64,000 bases of DNA from Tetraselmis striata. Taxonomy: Eukaryota > Chlorophyta > Chlorodendrophyceae > Chlorodendrales > Chlorodendraceae. A program made the position numbers and the translations under genes. Positions 43,008-54,197 of the stretch are shown here, piece after piece. The notes beneath the pieces are model-generated. The model was not told the DNA's origin, ran no database searches, and saw only the letters and a program-made list of their open reading frames with translations. The stretch is taken from the NCBI GenBank assembly GCA_006384855.1, contig VCJN01002475.1, positions 62,001 to 126,000 on the forward strand. The letters run 5' to 3'. How positions within the stretch are numbered: the stretch's first letter is position 1; every line of letters begins with the position of its first letter.

Positions 43008-44541
43008 TTGTGGGCTGTCGAGCTCGCGCTGCTCATACCCGTGTTGTTGACGAGTGTGGAGACACGGTGCTCGAGGATCTAGCGGGCCCGTTGGCCAATG
43101 CCCTAATGTTGCTCCCCTCCAAGCGCTCTCACGTTGCCGGTGCCGGCTGCTCGGCCGTTGTGGCTGAGCCGGTGTCTGCGATGCGCTCGGCGGCCGACCT
43201 CTAAGGTATCCCGCATTCCTCGGACTTCCCCATGCACTCCATGCGGAAAGTCCAGGAAACCCTTAGCCACCGCATCCACACTGTCCACTTCGCAAGCTTG
43301 CTGCGCGTATGCCTACAAGCGGCCATGACAGTGACCGCTTCTAGGGCCGCCTCTTACGCGCTGCGACAGCGTTCATGGTGGCTGATCCTCCAACTAAGTG
43401 AGGGTCGCCTTGGTGAAGTCCGTAAGCGTTCCCCTGAAAACTACGATTCCATGTTCCGCGTTGCCGCCCACCGGCCATTTGGCCTTCCGGCGGCTCATGT
43501 CCTCTCCCTTGGCGAGCCCTGCCCTTGTGCTTTTTGCTCCTTCTCGGTACAAGGCATGTTGGCCCGTTTCGAGGATGCTGGCGTGCAATTCACTCCTTCA
43601 TAATGGGCGGTCGCGTACGCTGATCACGTAGCACGTTGCTATGGGAGCGACTCCAACCACGTCGCACACGAGTGGGTGGCACATGACCTTTCCGACGTTT
43701 GCCACAACGTGAAGTCCGGCCTAGGCATGGGTGTCTAGATCCTCACGGACCCGTCGGTGCTTGTTTCTCTTCCGAAGGGCAGCGACGGCCGGCTGGCCGA
43801 TGTTGGGCTTTCCGGGTATGGTGGTATCTGCGGGAACACGGTTGCTGTCGATACCTCCATTGCCCCTATCCTTGGCGTGTCAACCTCAGATCCAACGACT
43901 GCATTGCGGGCTGCAGAGCGCCACAAAATCCTAAAGCATGACGAGGGTGTCCGAAACGCCGCCGGCATGCTTTGCTTTGTTCCTTTCGCCGTCTCCGAGT
44001 TTGGCTCGCTGGCCCCGCAAGCTGAGACCTTCTTGGTGGAGCTCGCGAAACCTAGCCACACACATCCTGGCCAGAAAATCGGCCAGCTTTTGTCCGCATG
44101 GCGCCGCGGCCGTTTCTCCTTGCTCATCAACATGGCACATGCACACAACGTTCTTGGCGGGGTCGCGGCGGCGCGCGCGGCACGCGATGGTGCTCCTGCG
44201 CCTGCGTCGCGTCGCTCGTCGGCGTGTGTTGCTATGACCCGGGTCATTGGCTGCAAGCGTACTCGCCGCGGCTGATGGCCTACCCCGGGGCGGTGGTCCC
44301 CATTGCTTTCATGTTTCCCTTTCGGTCTTTTTGGTCGTTCCTTGGCTTCAGTGTTTCCCTTGACCCCTTGGTTCTAGGCAACTTGGCGCCTTCGTGATTC
44401 CCTTGGCTCTTTCTTCGTTCTTGGCTCCCTGGCCTCCTGGTCGACTATGGTGCCATGCTTATGTCTCTCTTTTGCTGGCGACCTTTCATATATAGTTGCT
44501 TTTCGTTCTGTTTGATGTAGTGCGCATATGTTAACGCACTG
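43008..44541 (+). pseudogene. Second LINE-like copy, 5'-truncated and decayed
   Basis: Matches 21,936-23,482 along its length with many substitutions and small indels, starting abruptly at GTGGGCTGTCGAGCTC. The C-x2-C finger (CAFC), the HVARC half and the VAVDTSIAPIL nuclease-like strand are recognisable. In-frame stops occur (for example near 43,201 and 43,602). The segment 43,757-44,275 stays open longer than in the first copy and preserves AETFLVELAKPSH and INMAHAHNVLGGVAAA, so it is useful for reconstructing the family. Sharp 5' truncation with a shared 3' part is typical of LINE insertion. Confidence 0.7.
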
Positions 44542-45589
44542 TTGTAAAAGTGTCTACGGCGGCGGGTAGTATAAAATTCAGTAAAACTAGACGGGTAATC
44601 CCGACGATAAGGGTACATAATGATGTAGCGACTATGTGATATAAAAATTCCTGCAATGATATTTTATTTATGTGAAAATATCTGAGCCGATGCAGTAATC
44701 GGTGGCACATATATAACATGTATATTATATCTAAATATTGTATAATTCATATCTAAAATCTTCTAATAAAGGAAATAATATTACCATTTTCCGCGTGATT
44801 GCAAGACTGCGGCTCTTTGCATGGCAAATAACGAGTTTGCGAATGTTCGCATGCAGCCCGCTAGCTGACCATAGCCGCTAGCCATGCGCCGAGCATCTCG
44901 AGGTAGGTGGCTAACACATATATCTCGACGACAATGGTAGAAAAACACGGTTCTTTATGTTCAAATGCCAGCGTGCCGTGCGCTCAAACCGGCCACAACC
45001 TTGCTTCCCAGCACACTTAATGCTGATATTGCCGAATGACAGGCGCCGCGAGTAGCGCACCGCACACCGTCGCATTGACCCTGCTAGCGCACGACATGCA
45101 CGCCCTTTCATGAGTCTCCCTGCGAAGGCCGCAACGGCATATGTTTTGCGTTCGATTTTTAAATAGAAGCGCCCGAAGTAGCGAAATCACGTGCATAAAA
45201 TATTGCGGCCTATTGTGTGCTATCCACTGATTGCACGATGACGATTGTAACAATCGAGGCGACATTCATCTCAAAAGAACAACTCTTACCACATTGCAGC
45301 ATATTACTGTACATATATCCTTCATTGGTCTCAGGTACACATCGTACCAGTATTGGTACACATAGTATATTGGTACCTATTCGTTTTAGTATATTTTACT
45401 CGCATAATGTCACCCATCACATTGTTACAATCGAAGCGGCATTCGTGTAAAACAGGCAGATCTCGCAGCTAAGCAAGATGATCGTCTTGTTGGATGCCGG
45501 TCCCGGGCGTAAGCTAACAAGGCAGACAAGATAAGCTAGTTAAGTGACCGCACGTCGTTGCTAATACTAAGATGACCGCACGTTGCTAA
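44542..45589. other. AT-rich spacer, no gene recognised
   Basis: Includes strongly AT-rich sequence at 44,560-44,800. Around 45,340-45,380 there are GGTACACAT/GGTACC words that resemble 56,495-56,540. No coding signature. Confidence 0.4.
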
Positions 45590-45880
45590 CAAGGTGATCG
45601 CACCTTGAGGTCGACCATGATAATCTTGCTAGATGCCGGCCCGCCCAGTATGTCGAAGTAGTCCGGTCAATCCATAATGCGTCCGCGGATGCAACCCGAC
45701 AGGACTACCCGCCCCCGCTTGCGCCGCGCGGGCGCGCTTCCATCGCACCACTGCCGGCCCAGTCTCTCCATCACCCATCTCCGCCGGCGATGCTTCAACT
45801 AGACATCCATTTCCAGAAATCGCAAGCCCCCCTCCCTTCTTCCCCTGCGTCTTCCAGTGTCTATCAATATCGACAGTGTT

Positions 45881-45915
<35 letters not shown>

Positions 45916-47743
45916 TCCAAGGGGGGGGGGGGGGGGGGGGGGGGGGGTGCATGCGCACGTATAGGTCCGTGATGTCCGTAACGCCGGTGTGTCCGCTCCT
46001 CGGCATCATTGACGCGCATGCGAGCAGTAACAAACTTTTGAATAGCCCATACGTATGAGTGTATTTTTGAGGGGCGATATGAGGAGTCGCGGCATGTTGC
46101 GTCAACTAATGGCCCGACAGCGCAGCATTGCCGCCCCGGCATGTCCATTACGCATCTCCGCACCACGGTGCATGAACTAGACATCCTTTGCCAGTATCTG
46201 TAAGCTCCCCTCCCTTCTTCCCCCTTCGTCTTCTAGTGTCTACCAATATCGACTTGCACGTTGTAGTCAATTTCAATTTTAATTTTCGCGCGGGTCCCCG
46301 CTCGCGACGGCGGTATACGGTCAGTGGTAGAGTTAGGCGCAAGGTATGTGGTTTCGGGGGATGGGAGCGAGGACTTCAGAAGGGGGGGAGGTGGATGGCG
46401 CGCGTGTAGGTCCGTGATCTCCGTAGCGCCGGCGTGGCGCCAACGACCTGCCGACCTCCCACCCGCACCTCGGCATCATGGACGCGCGCGGGCAAGCAGT
46501 CGCAAACTTTTGAAAGGCCCGTGCGTACGGCGTATGTTTATTAGTGGGCGATACGGGGAGTCGTCGCGGCCTATTACGTCAACTAATGGCCCGTCAGCGC
46601 AGCACTGCCGGCCCGGCATGTTCATTGCCCATTTCCGCATCCCGCTGCTGAAACTAGACATCCTTGGCTAGTATCATTTGTAAGCACCCCTCCCTTCTTC
46701 CCCTTCGGCTTCCAAAGTCTAGCATGTCTACCAATAGGATTGTGTTCGCCGGGGGGGAGTGGGGGCTGTCGGACGGCGCTTGAGTAGGTCCGTGATGTCC
46801 GTTGCGCCTACGACCCGCCGACCTCCTCCCTGCACCTCGGCATCACGCATGCGCGGACACGCAGTCATAAGCATTTGATTTGCCCATGAGTATGGGCGTA
46901 TGTCTAGTGGGCGATGTGATGAGGAGTCGCGGCATTTGACTTTATTGATGGCCCGTTGGCGTGTCCTCCTCGGATCGTGTGATGGGTGCACGCCATATGA
47001 CCGTCCATGCTATCAGGGGGCTTGTTGACGAGCGTGGCTCGTGCCCGCCAGTGGGCGCCTGAGATTGGTGTTGTGGACATCGACCCCGGTATGTTCTTCG
47101 ATGGGCACACGTCGTGGCAGGGCTGCGTATCCGTGTGCGACTATGAGGCTCTGCAACGAGGCCGGGAACATCTCGGTTTGAACCCGGAGTGTAGGTCCTT
47201 ATGGGCTAAACCGAAGCTTTTGACTGCGTCTCCGCGCGTGCGTGATGCCGAGGTGCCGGGAGGAGGTCGGCGGGTCGTAGGCGCAACGGACATCACGGAC
47301 CTACTCAAGCGCCGTCCGACAGCCCCAACTCCCCCCCCCCCCCCCCCCCCCCTTCCCCCAACCAACGCAATCATATTGGTAGACATGCTAGACTTTGGAA
47401 GCCGAAGGGGAAGAAGGGAGGGGTGCTTACAGATACCGGCAAAGGATGTCTAGTTTCAGCAGCGGGATGCGGAATGGGCAATGAACATGCCGGGCCGGCA
47501 GTGCTGCGCTGACGGGCCATTAGTTGACGTAATAGGCCACGACGACTCCCCGTATCGCCCACTAATAAACATACGCCATACGCATGGGCCTTTCAAAAGT
47601 TTGCGACTGCTTGCCCGCGCGCGTCCATGATGTCGAGGTGCGGGTGGGAGGTCGGCAGGTCGCCGGCGCCCCGCCCGCGCTACGGACATCACGGACCTAC
47701 GTACACTCACGCCATCCGACGCCCCCCCTTTGGAAGAACCCCC

Positions 47744-47775
<32 letters not shown>

Positions 47776-47833
47776 AACAAAACCCCCAGTCGATATTGGT
47801 AGACACTAGAAGACGAAGGGGAAGATGAGAGCG
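45590..47833. repeat. Fold-back interspersed repeat cluster
   Basis: A unit of about 330-420 bp, recognisable by GGTCCGTGATGTCCG, then CCTCGGCATCA, CTAATGGCCCG and AAACTAGACATCC, occurs in plus orientation from 45,961, 46,407 and 46,784. It occurs inverted at about 47,195-47,430 and 47,430-47,833. The segments 46,405-46,905 and 47,195-47,700 form an inverted repeat around a unique spacer of about 290 bp. Long G or C runs sit between units (45,880-45,947; 47,331; 47,740). No coding sequence recognised; it could be a fold-back or miniature DNA element. Confidence 0.65.
47831..47833. other. Target site duplication, left (GCG)
   Basis: GCG directly before the left terminal inverted repeat; the same triplet follows the right one at 55,938-55,940. 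Confidence 0.7.
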
Positions 47834-47855
47834 CACTGTGAGATTCAGATGTGAC
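47834..47855 (+). repeat. Left terminal inverted repeat
   Basis: 22 bp beginning CACTG, exact inverse of 55,916-55,937. Confidence 0.9.
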
Positions 47856-48438
47856 GTAAATGTGCCCTACTGGTGACGAACGACGACATACGGGGACGAT
47901 ACGGGACGGACGAGGGACGTGGATTTCATACCCAGTAGCGACGACTATCGCGCGCGACCTGTAAAGTACTATATGAATTTCTCGTTTCCATAATTTCATC
48001 AAATTGATATGCGCACGCGGGCTCGCGTGTCGCCCGCCGACGCGGAGCACCCGGGCTAAGTACATGCGGATGTACGCACTCATTGCACATCGTCGCACAT
48101 CGCTGACCGCACATCGCTGACCGCTGACCCCGCGGTGTGCCGCGATGTGCGGCACGACGGGCGGAGGTGTGGGCGGATGTAGGTGGTACGGTAGGTGGTA
48201 GGCGGTAGGTGGTGTTCGTAGGTGCGCGTTTTAATGCAGCCGCCCTAACTGCTGATGATTGTGTAACGCCCCAGCACGCGCATGAAGTACGGGGTCGCCT
48301 CACGGTCACCGCCGCTCACCGTTGAATCAAGCGCGGACAGCCGCGCACTCGCATCTGTGTTGCCTGCCGGTGGTGGGTTACATCCACCCCAACTCTCAAC
48401 CCCCCCCCCCCCCCCGCCCCCCGCGCGCGGCAGCAGGC

Positions 48439-48687
48439 ATGCCGGCAAAGGGATGGATAGCGAGTGTGTCGAAGGATGGCGTGTACACATGCAAGCACTG
48501 CCACGGTATCGTGACGGGTAGTAGTGAAAGGACGGCGCGAGAGCGGCACTTCCGGAAATACCCGAACTGTAGCCACTCGTTGAAGCGTGCGGCTAAGTTG
48601 CGCCGCAAGGCCGCCTTATCACAAGAAGCAGCAGCAGGGGCGGCAGCAGCAGCAGCAGCAACAGCAGCAACAAGCGCGGCAGCATGA
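48439..48687 (+). CDS. BED-like zinc-finger ORF of the CACTA element
   Basis: ATG 48,439 gives 82 residues. GVYTCKHCHGIVTGSSERT followed by RERHFRKYPNC fits a BED-type C-x2-C...H-x5-C DNA-binding finger, common at the N-terminus of transposases. A Lys/Arg stretch and an Ala-rich tail made by GCAGCA repeats end at TGA 48,685-48,687. The same frame continues past the TGA with an acidic coding-like stretch (PVSDDGGSKVDDVMGVGEDP), so the stop may be a mutation or the edge of an intron. The protein is probably the N-terminal part of the transposase chain continuing at 48,840. Confidence 0.55.
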   Translation: MPAKGWIASVSKDGVYTCKHCHGIVTGSSERTARERHFRKYPNCSHSLKRAAKLRRKAALSQEAAAGAAAAAAATAATSAAA

Positions 48688-48839
48688 GTAGCTGCAGCCG
48701 TCGGAAACGGCCCGCCGGCGCCGGTCTCGGACGACGGCGGCTCGAAGGTGGACGATGTGATGGGCGTGGGGGAGGACCCCGTTGGCGAAGACGGTATGGA
48801 CATCGACGCGCCTGCGTGGCCGCCGGCGGGCGTCGAACC

Positions 48840-49037
48840 CGCGATGAGGGCGTGATATGGAAAGGCGATCCCGGCGACTTCTACATGAAGGTCATCGCCA
48901 AGAAGTTCCGGGGAGTATGGCACTACGGCGTGATAACCGGCCTCGTTACCGAGTGGGTGTTGGAGGACTACGGCGGGGCGACCCAGTGGCGCGCTGTTTT
49001 CGAGGACGGTGACATTGTGGACCTTCTGCGTTCAGAG
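48840..49037 (+). CDS. Tudor/chromo-like exon of the CACTA element
   Basis: The reading VIWKGDPGDFYMKVIAKKFR, then GVWHYGVITGLVTEW and WRAVFEDGDIVDLLRSEV, has the strand pattern and terminal V-x-F-E-D-G-D-x-x-D-L of Tudor/chromo-barrel modules that bind histone tails or nucleic acid. It ends at a strong splice donor, CAGAG|GTGAGT (49,037/49,038). The upstream junction is unclear because the acidic stretch before it is in another frame. Other eukaryotic elements carry chromodomains that steer integration; a similar role here would be inference. Confidence 0.45.
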
Positions 49038-49122
49038 GTGAGTGGGCCCGGCCTGCGTGCTGGTGGCACCACTCAACTGCGGTTGTATGGAATCACACGC
49101 ACCCGCCCGGTCGGCGTGGCAG

Positions 49123-49540
49123 GTTGTGGAGGCTATGGCGGCTGCCCAGGAGCACCCCCCTGTGGATGCGGACGGGGAGGCTCGCTTGGTAACCGTCCAT
49201 CAAGGCGATGACTTGTCCAGTGAATCACGCACCTTGCCCGGCGTGCGTTCAACACAACCCGGCTGGCGGAGGCCAAGCACAACGCTGGCTGCCATGGCGT
49301 GTGCCATGTGCATGTGGTCCTGGGCTATGTCAGCATGATCAACCTCTTCCCCCTCGCGCCGTTCCACCTGTTTTTTTTTGGCTTGGGAAGGGACTTCTGG
49401 AGGAAATTTGTCACCGTGCAGGGCCACATTGGATTCCGAGCTATGAAGCAGGAAGACCGGCGCCAGGCTTTAGTCCCGATACCCAGCAACTTTGAACGCG
49501 GGTTGCGCCCTTTGTTTGCAGTGTCCAAGAATCGAAAGGT
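49123..49540 (+). pseudogene. Tnp2-like transposase exon
   Basis: After an acceptor (GGCGTGGCAG|GTTGTG) a frame opens with VVEAMAAAQEHPPVDADG. A coding-like stretch in the next frame gives AEAKHNAGCHGVCHVHVVLG, YVSMINLFPLAPFHLFFFGL, GRDFWRKFVTVQGHIGF and SNFERGLRPLFAVSKNRK, ending at a donor AAAG|GTAACC before a C run (about 49,540). A further part (MEDCLHHMETFSILNAGPLL, about 49,663-49,722, then HMYKRMQGAAWFVTRWGLQN, about 49,790-49,850) looks like the next exon. The style resembles the C-terminal region of Tnp2-type CACTA transposases. The assignment is from memory of the pattern and supported mainly by the element ends. Confidence 0.4.
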
Positions 49541-49563
49541 AACCCCCCCCCCCCCCCCCCCGG

Positions 49564-49605
49564 GCGTGGGCGTGGGCGTGGGCGTGGGCGTGGGCGTGGG
49601 CGTGA
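49564..49605. repeat. GGGCGT hexamer microsatellite
   Basis: About seven copies of GGGCGT directly after a run of about 18 C, inside the predicted intron of the Tnp2-like gene. Confidence 0.9.
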
Positions 49606-49930
49606 CGGCATTCCCCTCCATGACTGCAGGGTCAGGCAAGGTGACGGTGCAGTCCGGCTGGGTCATGGAGGACTGCTTGCACCACATGGAAACGTTTTCC
49701 ATTCTTAACGCCGGTCCGCTGCTCGAGGAGGCCCGGGTGAAGGCGATCATGACCGAGAAGGAGCTTCGCGTCCCCAGGCGGTGCTTGGGCACATGTACAA
49801 GCGCATGCAAGGAGCTGCGTGGTTCGTCACGCGGTGGGGGTTGCAGAATGTGGTGACGGAGGAGGACGGCCCCGAGCGCAAGGCGCAGGTGGACGCGCTC
49901 ACTAGGGAGGGGAGGACTCGATACCCCGCG

Positions 49931-50120
49931 CGGCGCCAAGGCGCGGCGGCCGGGGCAGCGCGGCGCCAAGGCGCGGCGGCCGGGGCAGCGCGGCGCCAAG
50001 GCGCGGCGGCCGGGGCAGCGCGGCGCCAAGGCGCGGCGGCCGGGGCAGCGCGGCGCCAAGGCGCGGCGGCCGGGGCAGCGCGGCGCCAAGGCGCGGCGGC
50101 CTGGGCAGCGCGGCGCCAAG
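49931..50120. repeat. 30-bp minisatellite, six full units
   Basis: Units start at 49,931, 49,961, 49,991, 50,021, 50,051 and 50,081, with a partial seventh. Thirty is divisible by three, so the array stays open in every frame (for example RRQGAAAGAA per unit on the plus strand). It may be a low-complexity linker of the transposase-like protein; the long open readings across it on both strands are otherwise artefacts. Confidence 0.95.
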
Positions 50121-51072
50121 ACAGCGCATACAGCGGAATCGGCGGAAAGGGATGCATTACAAGCTGTGGACGGCAGCCGCTGAAAACTATGCGGTCATGC
50201 CGCAACAACCCCAGCACTGGCTTCTGGATACCTCTGATCTGGCTGACGGCGGCGGGCTGCGGGATGCAGGGCCGCATGACTGAGGTGGCGGTGCTGGTGA
50301 GCCCGCAGAGTCTGCATGCGGCGGAGGCGGCGCAGCCGCATAGGCACTAGACAATGCTCTGAAGCGAGCCCCAATTGTCTGCCCAGCGCCTGCCCCAATG
50401 TAACGCACCAGCTTGGCAGCAATTGGCAGCTCTTTTGCCCCCCCCCCCTCCACCCCACAGACACACTACCAATACCAGTTTCTCATCCCGGCGGGCAGTT
50501 GATGCGTATACCCAGGCTTGTGCGTACGCGGTGCGGGGGGGGGGGGGGGGGGGGGGGGAATCACTATAGCTAAGCTAGTGATGTGAGATATGAGTGCAGC
50601 AACAGATATTGTGCAAGATATAATACGATGGCATGCAAGCGGGTCCCCGCTCTTCCACAATCATTGGCCCTGCTCCCTCTTGCCCCGCCCCCGGTGCCCT
50701 TTAGCTGCTCTCAGCATCCCGAGGGGGATGGGCGGGGCAGCGGTTGCTACCGAGTGAGGCGTAGCATCGTTTGCAGTAGCAACGCAGCCTTTCCGGTGTG
50801 ACGCCGCCTGGATGTAACCCAGCAGTACGCGCAAAGTGCAAGTGCAAGCTGCTGATGGCGGGGATCCCGCGCGGGGGGGGGGGGGGGGGGGGCAGCGGCT
50901 GTGGGATAGGCGCGGCAGCGGTTGCTACAGAGTGAGGCGTCGCATTGTTTGCAGTAGCAACGCAGCCTTTCCGGTTGCATAGTGTGACGCAGTCTGGATG
51001 TAACCCAGCAGTACGCGCAAAGTGCAAGTGTTACACGTCCGTGTGCCCCACCCAATGACATTGCGCCCGACC

Positions 51073-51702
51073 TCACTGACGGCATGTCTCGCTCTCCTTC
51101 AGCTCCTGGGCCGTCCGCCGCCTCACCCTGCGCACCCTACCAGCCGCGCGTGCCTTCTCGGAAGCCTCACACACGGCGGCGCGAGTCGCGTCGTGGAACG
51201 CGTCCCTGACATGGCGGAACTCCGCCCTCTTCGTGGCCGTGGTCGGGCAGGGGACTGCCCGCTGATGGGTCGCCATGCATGGGTACTTGGGGCCGCACAA
51301 AGCCGGGGTGCCGTCGCAGCAACACTCCCAGTCCGTCCGTTGGCCGCAGTCCACGCATGACGGGCGTCCGGCCAGGACACGCACATGATAGTGCATGTGG
51401 CCGCCTCCCGCCACTGCTCGTAGTGCTCCGGTCAACATGGCGACGAGCAAGTCGGCATGTCCCGCAGGTGGCTGCGGGGCGGGTGGCGCGAGCGCAGCCT
51501 CGCTCGCCTCGACAACCCCCTCAGCCCGATCAGTCGCCTCGACCACGGCCTCCTCCGCCTCCTGACGCGGCGCACCAGGCGCATCATCGTCGCCTGGCAG
51601 GGCGTCCCCCCCCGCAACGGCGCCGTCGGCGGTGGCCGACGCCGTCGTGGCGGGGTGTTGTGAGGAGGTGGCCCTAGACATAGGTGGGGCCGGCACCGCC
51701 AT
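51073..51702 (-). CDS. Cys-rich ORF with piggyBac-like C-terminal zinc domain
   Basis: From ATG 51,702 the frame gives about 209 residues. After an Ala/Asp/Glu-rich N-terminal half it reads HYHVRVLAGRPSC, then CVDCGQRTDWECCC, DGTPALCGPKYPCMATH and a basic C-terminal helix. The spacing C-x2-C-x6-C-x-C, then L-C-x5-C-x3-H, resembles the Cys-rich domain at the C-terminus of piggyBac-like transposases. No piggyBac catalytic core was seen. It lies on the opposite strand to the other element genes. It may be a second element gene, cargo, or a fragment of a nested piggyBac. Confidence 0.45.
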   Translation of the reverse strand: MAVPAPPMSRATSSQHPATTASATADGAVAGGDALPGDDDAPGAPRQEAEEAVVEATDRAEGVVEASEAALAPPAPQPPAGHADLLVAMLTGALRAVAGGGHMHYHVRVLAGRPSCVDCGQRTDWECCCDGTPALCGPKYPCMATHQRAVPCPTTATKRAEFRHVRDAFHDATRAAVCEASEKARAAGRVRRVRRRTAQELKESETCRQ

Positions 51703-51967
51703 GTGTTGCTCCACATGCGGAGCGGTTCCTGACGCGACAGCTCCGTCGCACCAGTACCGGCGCCGGCACCCCACACACGCCTGCTGGGCTTACCACCAAC
51801 CGGCATGTTTCCTTTGGGAGGCGGTTCATCCGCGTCGGAGGTGAGCGGCGGTGCCTGTGTGGGTGTGGATACTGCCCGGCCATTAGGGCTCCCGCCGCCT
51901 GTCGCTCCGCCGACCCACGCCGCGGCGTGTGCTGCGCCCCGCATAGTCGCCTCGAATATAATATACA

Positions 51968-52305
51968 TGACGCGGGGACGGGGGGGGATTCGTGCGTTTC
52001 GTATGTCGGCGGAAAGGCGTGCGAAGCTGCGGCTGGCGAAGGTGGTGGAAGTAAGCGTGGCGGCGTCGGCGGCGTATTACCGTGCGTGCATGCGTGCGCA
52101 ACCCCGCGGCAGCAAGCGCCGGACTCGGCGTGTGCCGGCGGCAGAGCTGCGAAGCCATGGACACGGTACGGGATGCCAAGTCTGGCTAAGCAACTGCCGA
52201 GGCTGGCGGCTTAACCCCCATGTCCGGCGGTTGAGGGACGGAAAGTGCGTAGAAGTTGATCGGGAAAGCGGGCATATAAGCCTGGCTGTGCTAGGTTCCT
52301 TTTAA
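51968..52305 (+). CDS. Small unknown ORF in the CACTA element
   Basis: ATG 51,968 opens 112 codons: a basic start (MTRGRGGIRAFRMSAERRAK), a possible donor GAAG|GTGGTGGAAGTAAGC near 52,045, a basic middle and the ending GHISLAVLGSF. No domain recognised. Codon use is plausible but the case is weak. Confidence 0.25.
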
Positions 52306-52689
52306 GTAATGGCGGTTTGTGCTAAGTAATTCTTAGGGGTAGACCATGCAGCGCAGGTAGGGGGCGGTATAAATGAGGCCTGGCACATATACTGCTCCAC
52401 GAAACGACACTGTCGCACGTGTAGTTGAATAGACGCCCCCCCCCCCCCCCCCCCCGCCGGGTCGGCCCGCCGGGTCGGCCCGCCGACCCGCCACGGCATG
52501 TAATATTTGTCATGCATCGCCGGGGTATGTGTGAGTGGATGCCCCGCCGCCACATCCCCCCCCCACCCCACCCCCCCCCCCCCCCCCCCCCCATTTACAC
52601 TTGTGCACTCATTAAGTTTGGGCTGGTTTCGGAGCAGTACATGTACGTATGTATATACATACAATGGAACGTAGGACCTGCGCGGAAAG

Positions 52690-54197
52690 AGGGGGGGCTG
52701 GCGGAATGCGTTGGGGGTGCGTAGAGTAGCGTGTTGGTGAGATTCGGGGTGCATCGGACGCCGGATGCCCATCCACCCAGCGTAAAAGACGCCTACGTAA
52801 TATTCACACTATATATATTCACACGCAAATGTGTGAAAACCGGACATTCCGTGCCGGATGGGTGGGAATACGGCGTCCGATGCAGCCAAAACCCCAGCAA
52901 CACGCTATTCTGTGCACCGCCAACGCACTCCGCCAGCACCGCCTCATTCTCTGTCGATTTCGAAAACGCCTTCACATTACCCACCGCTAATTGCAATTGC
53001 CACCGTGTAATGTTGTCACGATGTGCGCACACAACAACACTTACTACCGGTTCCGACGCGGATGGAGGCGAGGCTTGCGGAGTGCGTTGGGGGTGCGTAG
53101 AGTAGCGTGCTGCAAATAATTGGGGTGCATCGGACGCCGGATGCCCACCCACCCGGCGTAAAAGACGCGTAATATTCACACTTTATTAACACACAAATGT
53201 GTGAAAACCGGACATTCCGTGCCGGATGGGTGGGAATACGGCGTCCGATGCAGCCAAAACCCCAGCAACACGCTATTCTGTGCACCGCCAATGCACTCCG
53301 CCAGCACCGCCACATTCTCTGTCGATTTCGAAAACGCCTTCACATTGTCCACCGCTAATTGCAATTGCCACCGTGTAATGTTGTCACGATGTGCGCACAC
53401 AACAACACTTACTACCGGTTCCGACGCGGATGGAGGCGAGGCTTGCGGAGTGCGTTGGGGGTGCGTAGAGTAGCGTGCTGCAAATAATTGGGGTGCATCG
53501 GACGCCGGATGCCCACCCACCCGGCGTAAAAGACGCGTAATATTCACACTTTATTAACACACAAATGTGTGAAAACCGGACATTCCGTGCCGGATGGGTG
53601 GGAATACGGCGTCCGATGCAGCCAAAACCCCAGCAACACGCTATTCTGTGCACCGCCAATGCACTCCGCCAGCACCGCCTCATTCTCTGTCGATTTCGAA
53701 AACGCCTTCACATTGTCCACCGCTAATAATTGCAATTGCCACCGTGTAATGTTGTCACGATGTGCGCACACAACAACACTTACTACCGGTTCCGACGCGG
53801 ATGGAGGCGAGGCTTGCGGAGTGCGTTGGGGGTGCGTAGAGTAGCGTGCTGCAAATAATTGGGGTGCATCGGACGCCGGATGCCCACCCACCCGGCGTAA
53901 AAGACGCGTAATATTCACACTTTATTAACACACAAATGTGTGAAAACCGGACATTCCGTGCCGGATGGGTGGGAATACGGCGTCCGATGCAGCCAAAACC
54001 CCAGCAACACGCTATTCTGTGCACCGCCAATGCACTCCGCCAGCACCGCCTCATTCTCTGTCGATTTCGAAAACGCCTTCACATTATCCACCGCTAATAA
54101 TTGCAATTGCCACCGTGTAATGTTGTCACGATGTGCGCACACAACAACACTTACTACCGGTTCCGACGCGGATGGAGGCGAGGCTTGCGGAGTGCAC
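52690..54197. repeat. 368-371 bp tandem satellite with internal palindrome
   Basis: The anchor GTGTGAAAACCGGACATTCC starts at 52,831, 53,199, 53,567 and 53,938 (spacing 368, 368, 371), with partial units at both ends, about 4.1 copies. Each repeat is a fold-back around the short dyad CACACAAATGTGTG. The arm GCGGAGTGCGTTGGGGGTGC with CATCGGACGCCGG is mirrored by CCGGATGGGTGGGAATACGG with GTGCACCGCCAACGCACTCC. Similar open readings in every unit are repeat artefacts, not genes. Position near the right end fits a subterminal repeat array. Confidence 0.95.

Noticed and set aside
49931..50120. Possible CRISPR array
   Set aside because: Units are contiguous without spacers, and the context is eukaryotic; it is a minisatellite.
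49747..50350. Open frames on both strands across 49.75-50.35 kb
   Set aside because: Openness is produced by the 30-bp minisatellite, whose length is divisible by three.
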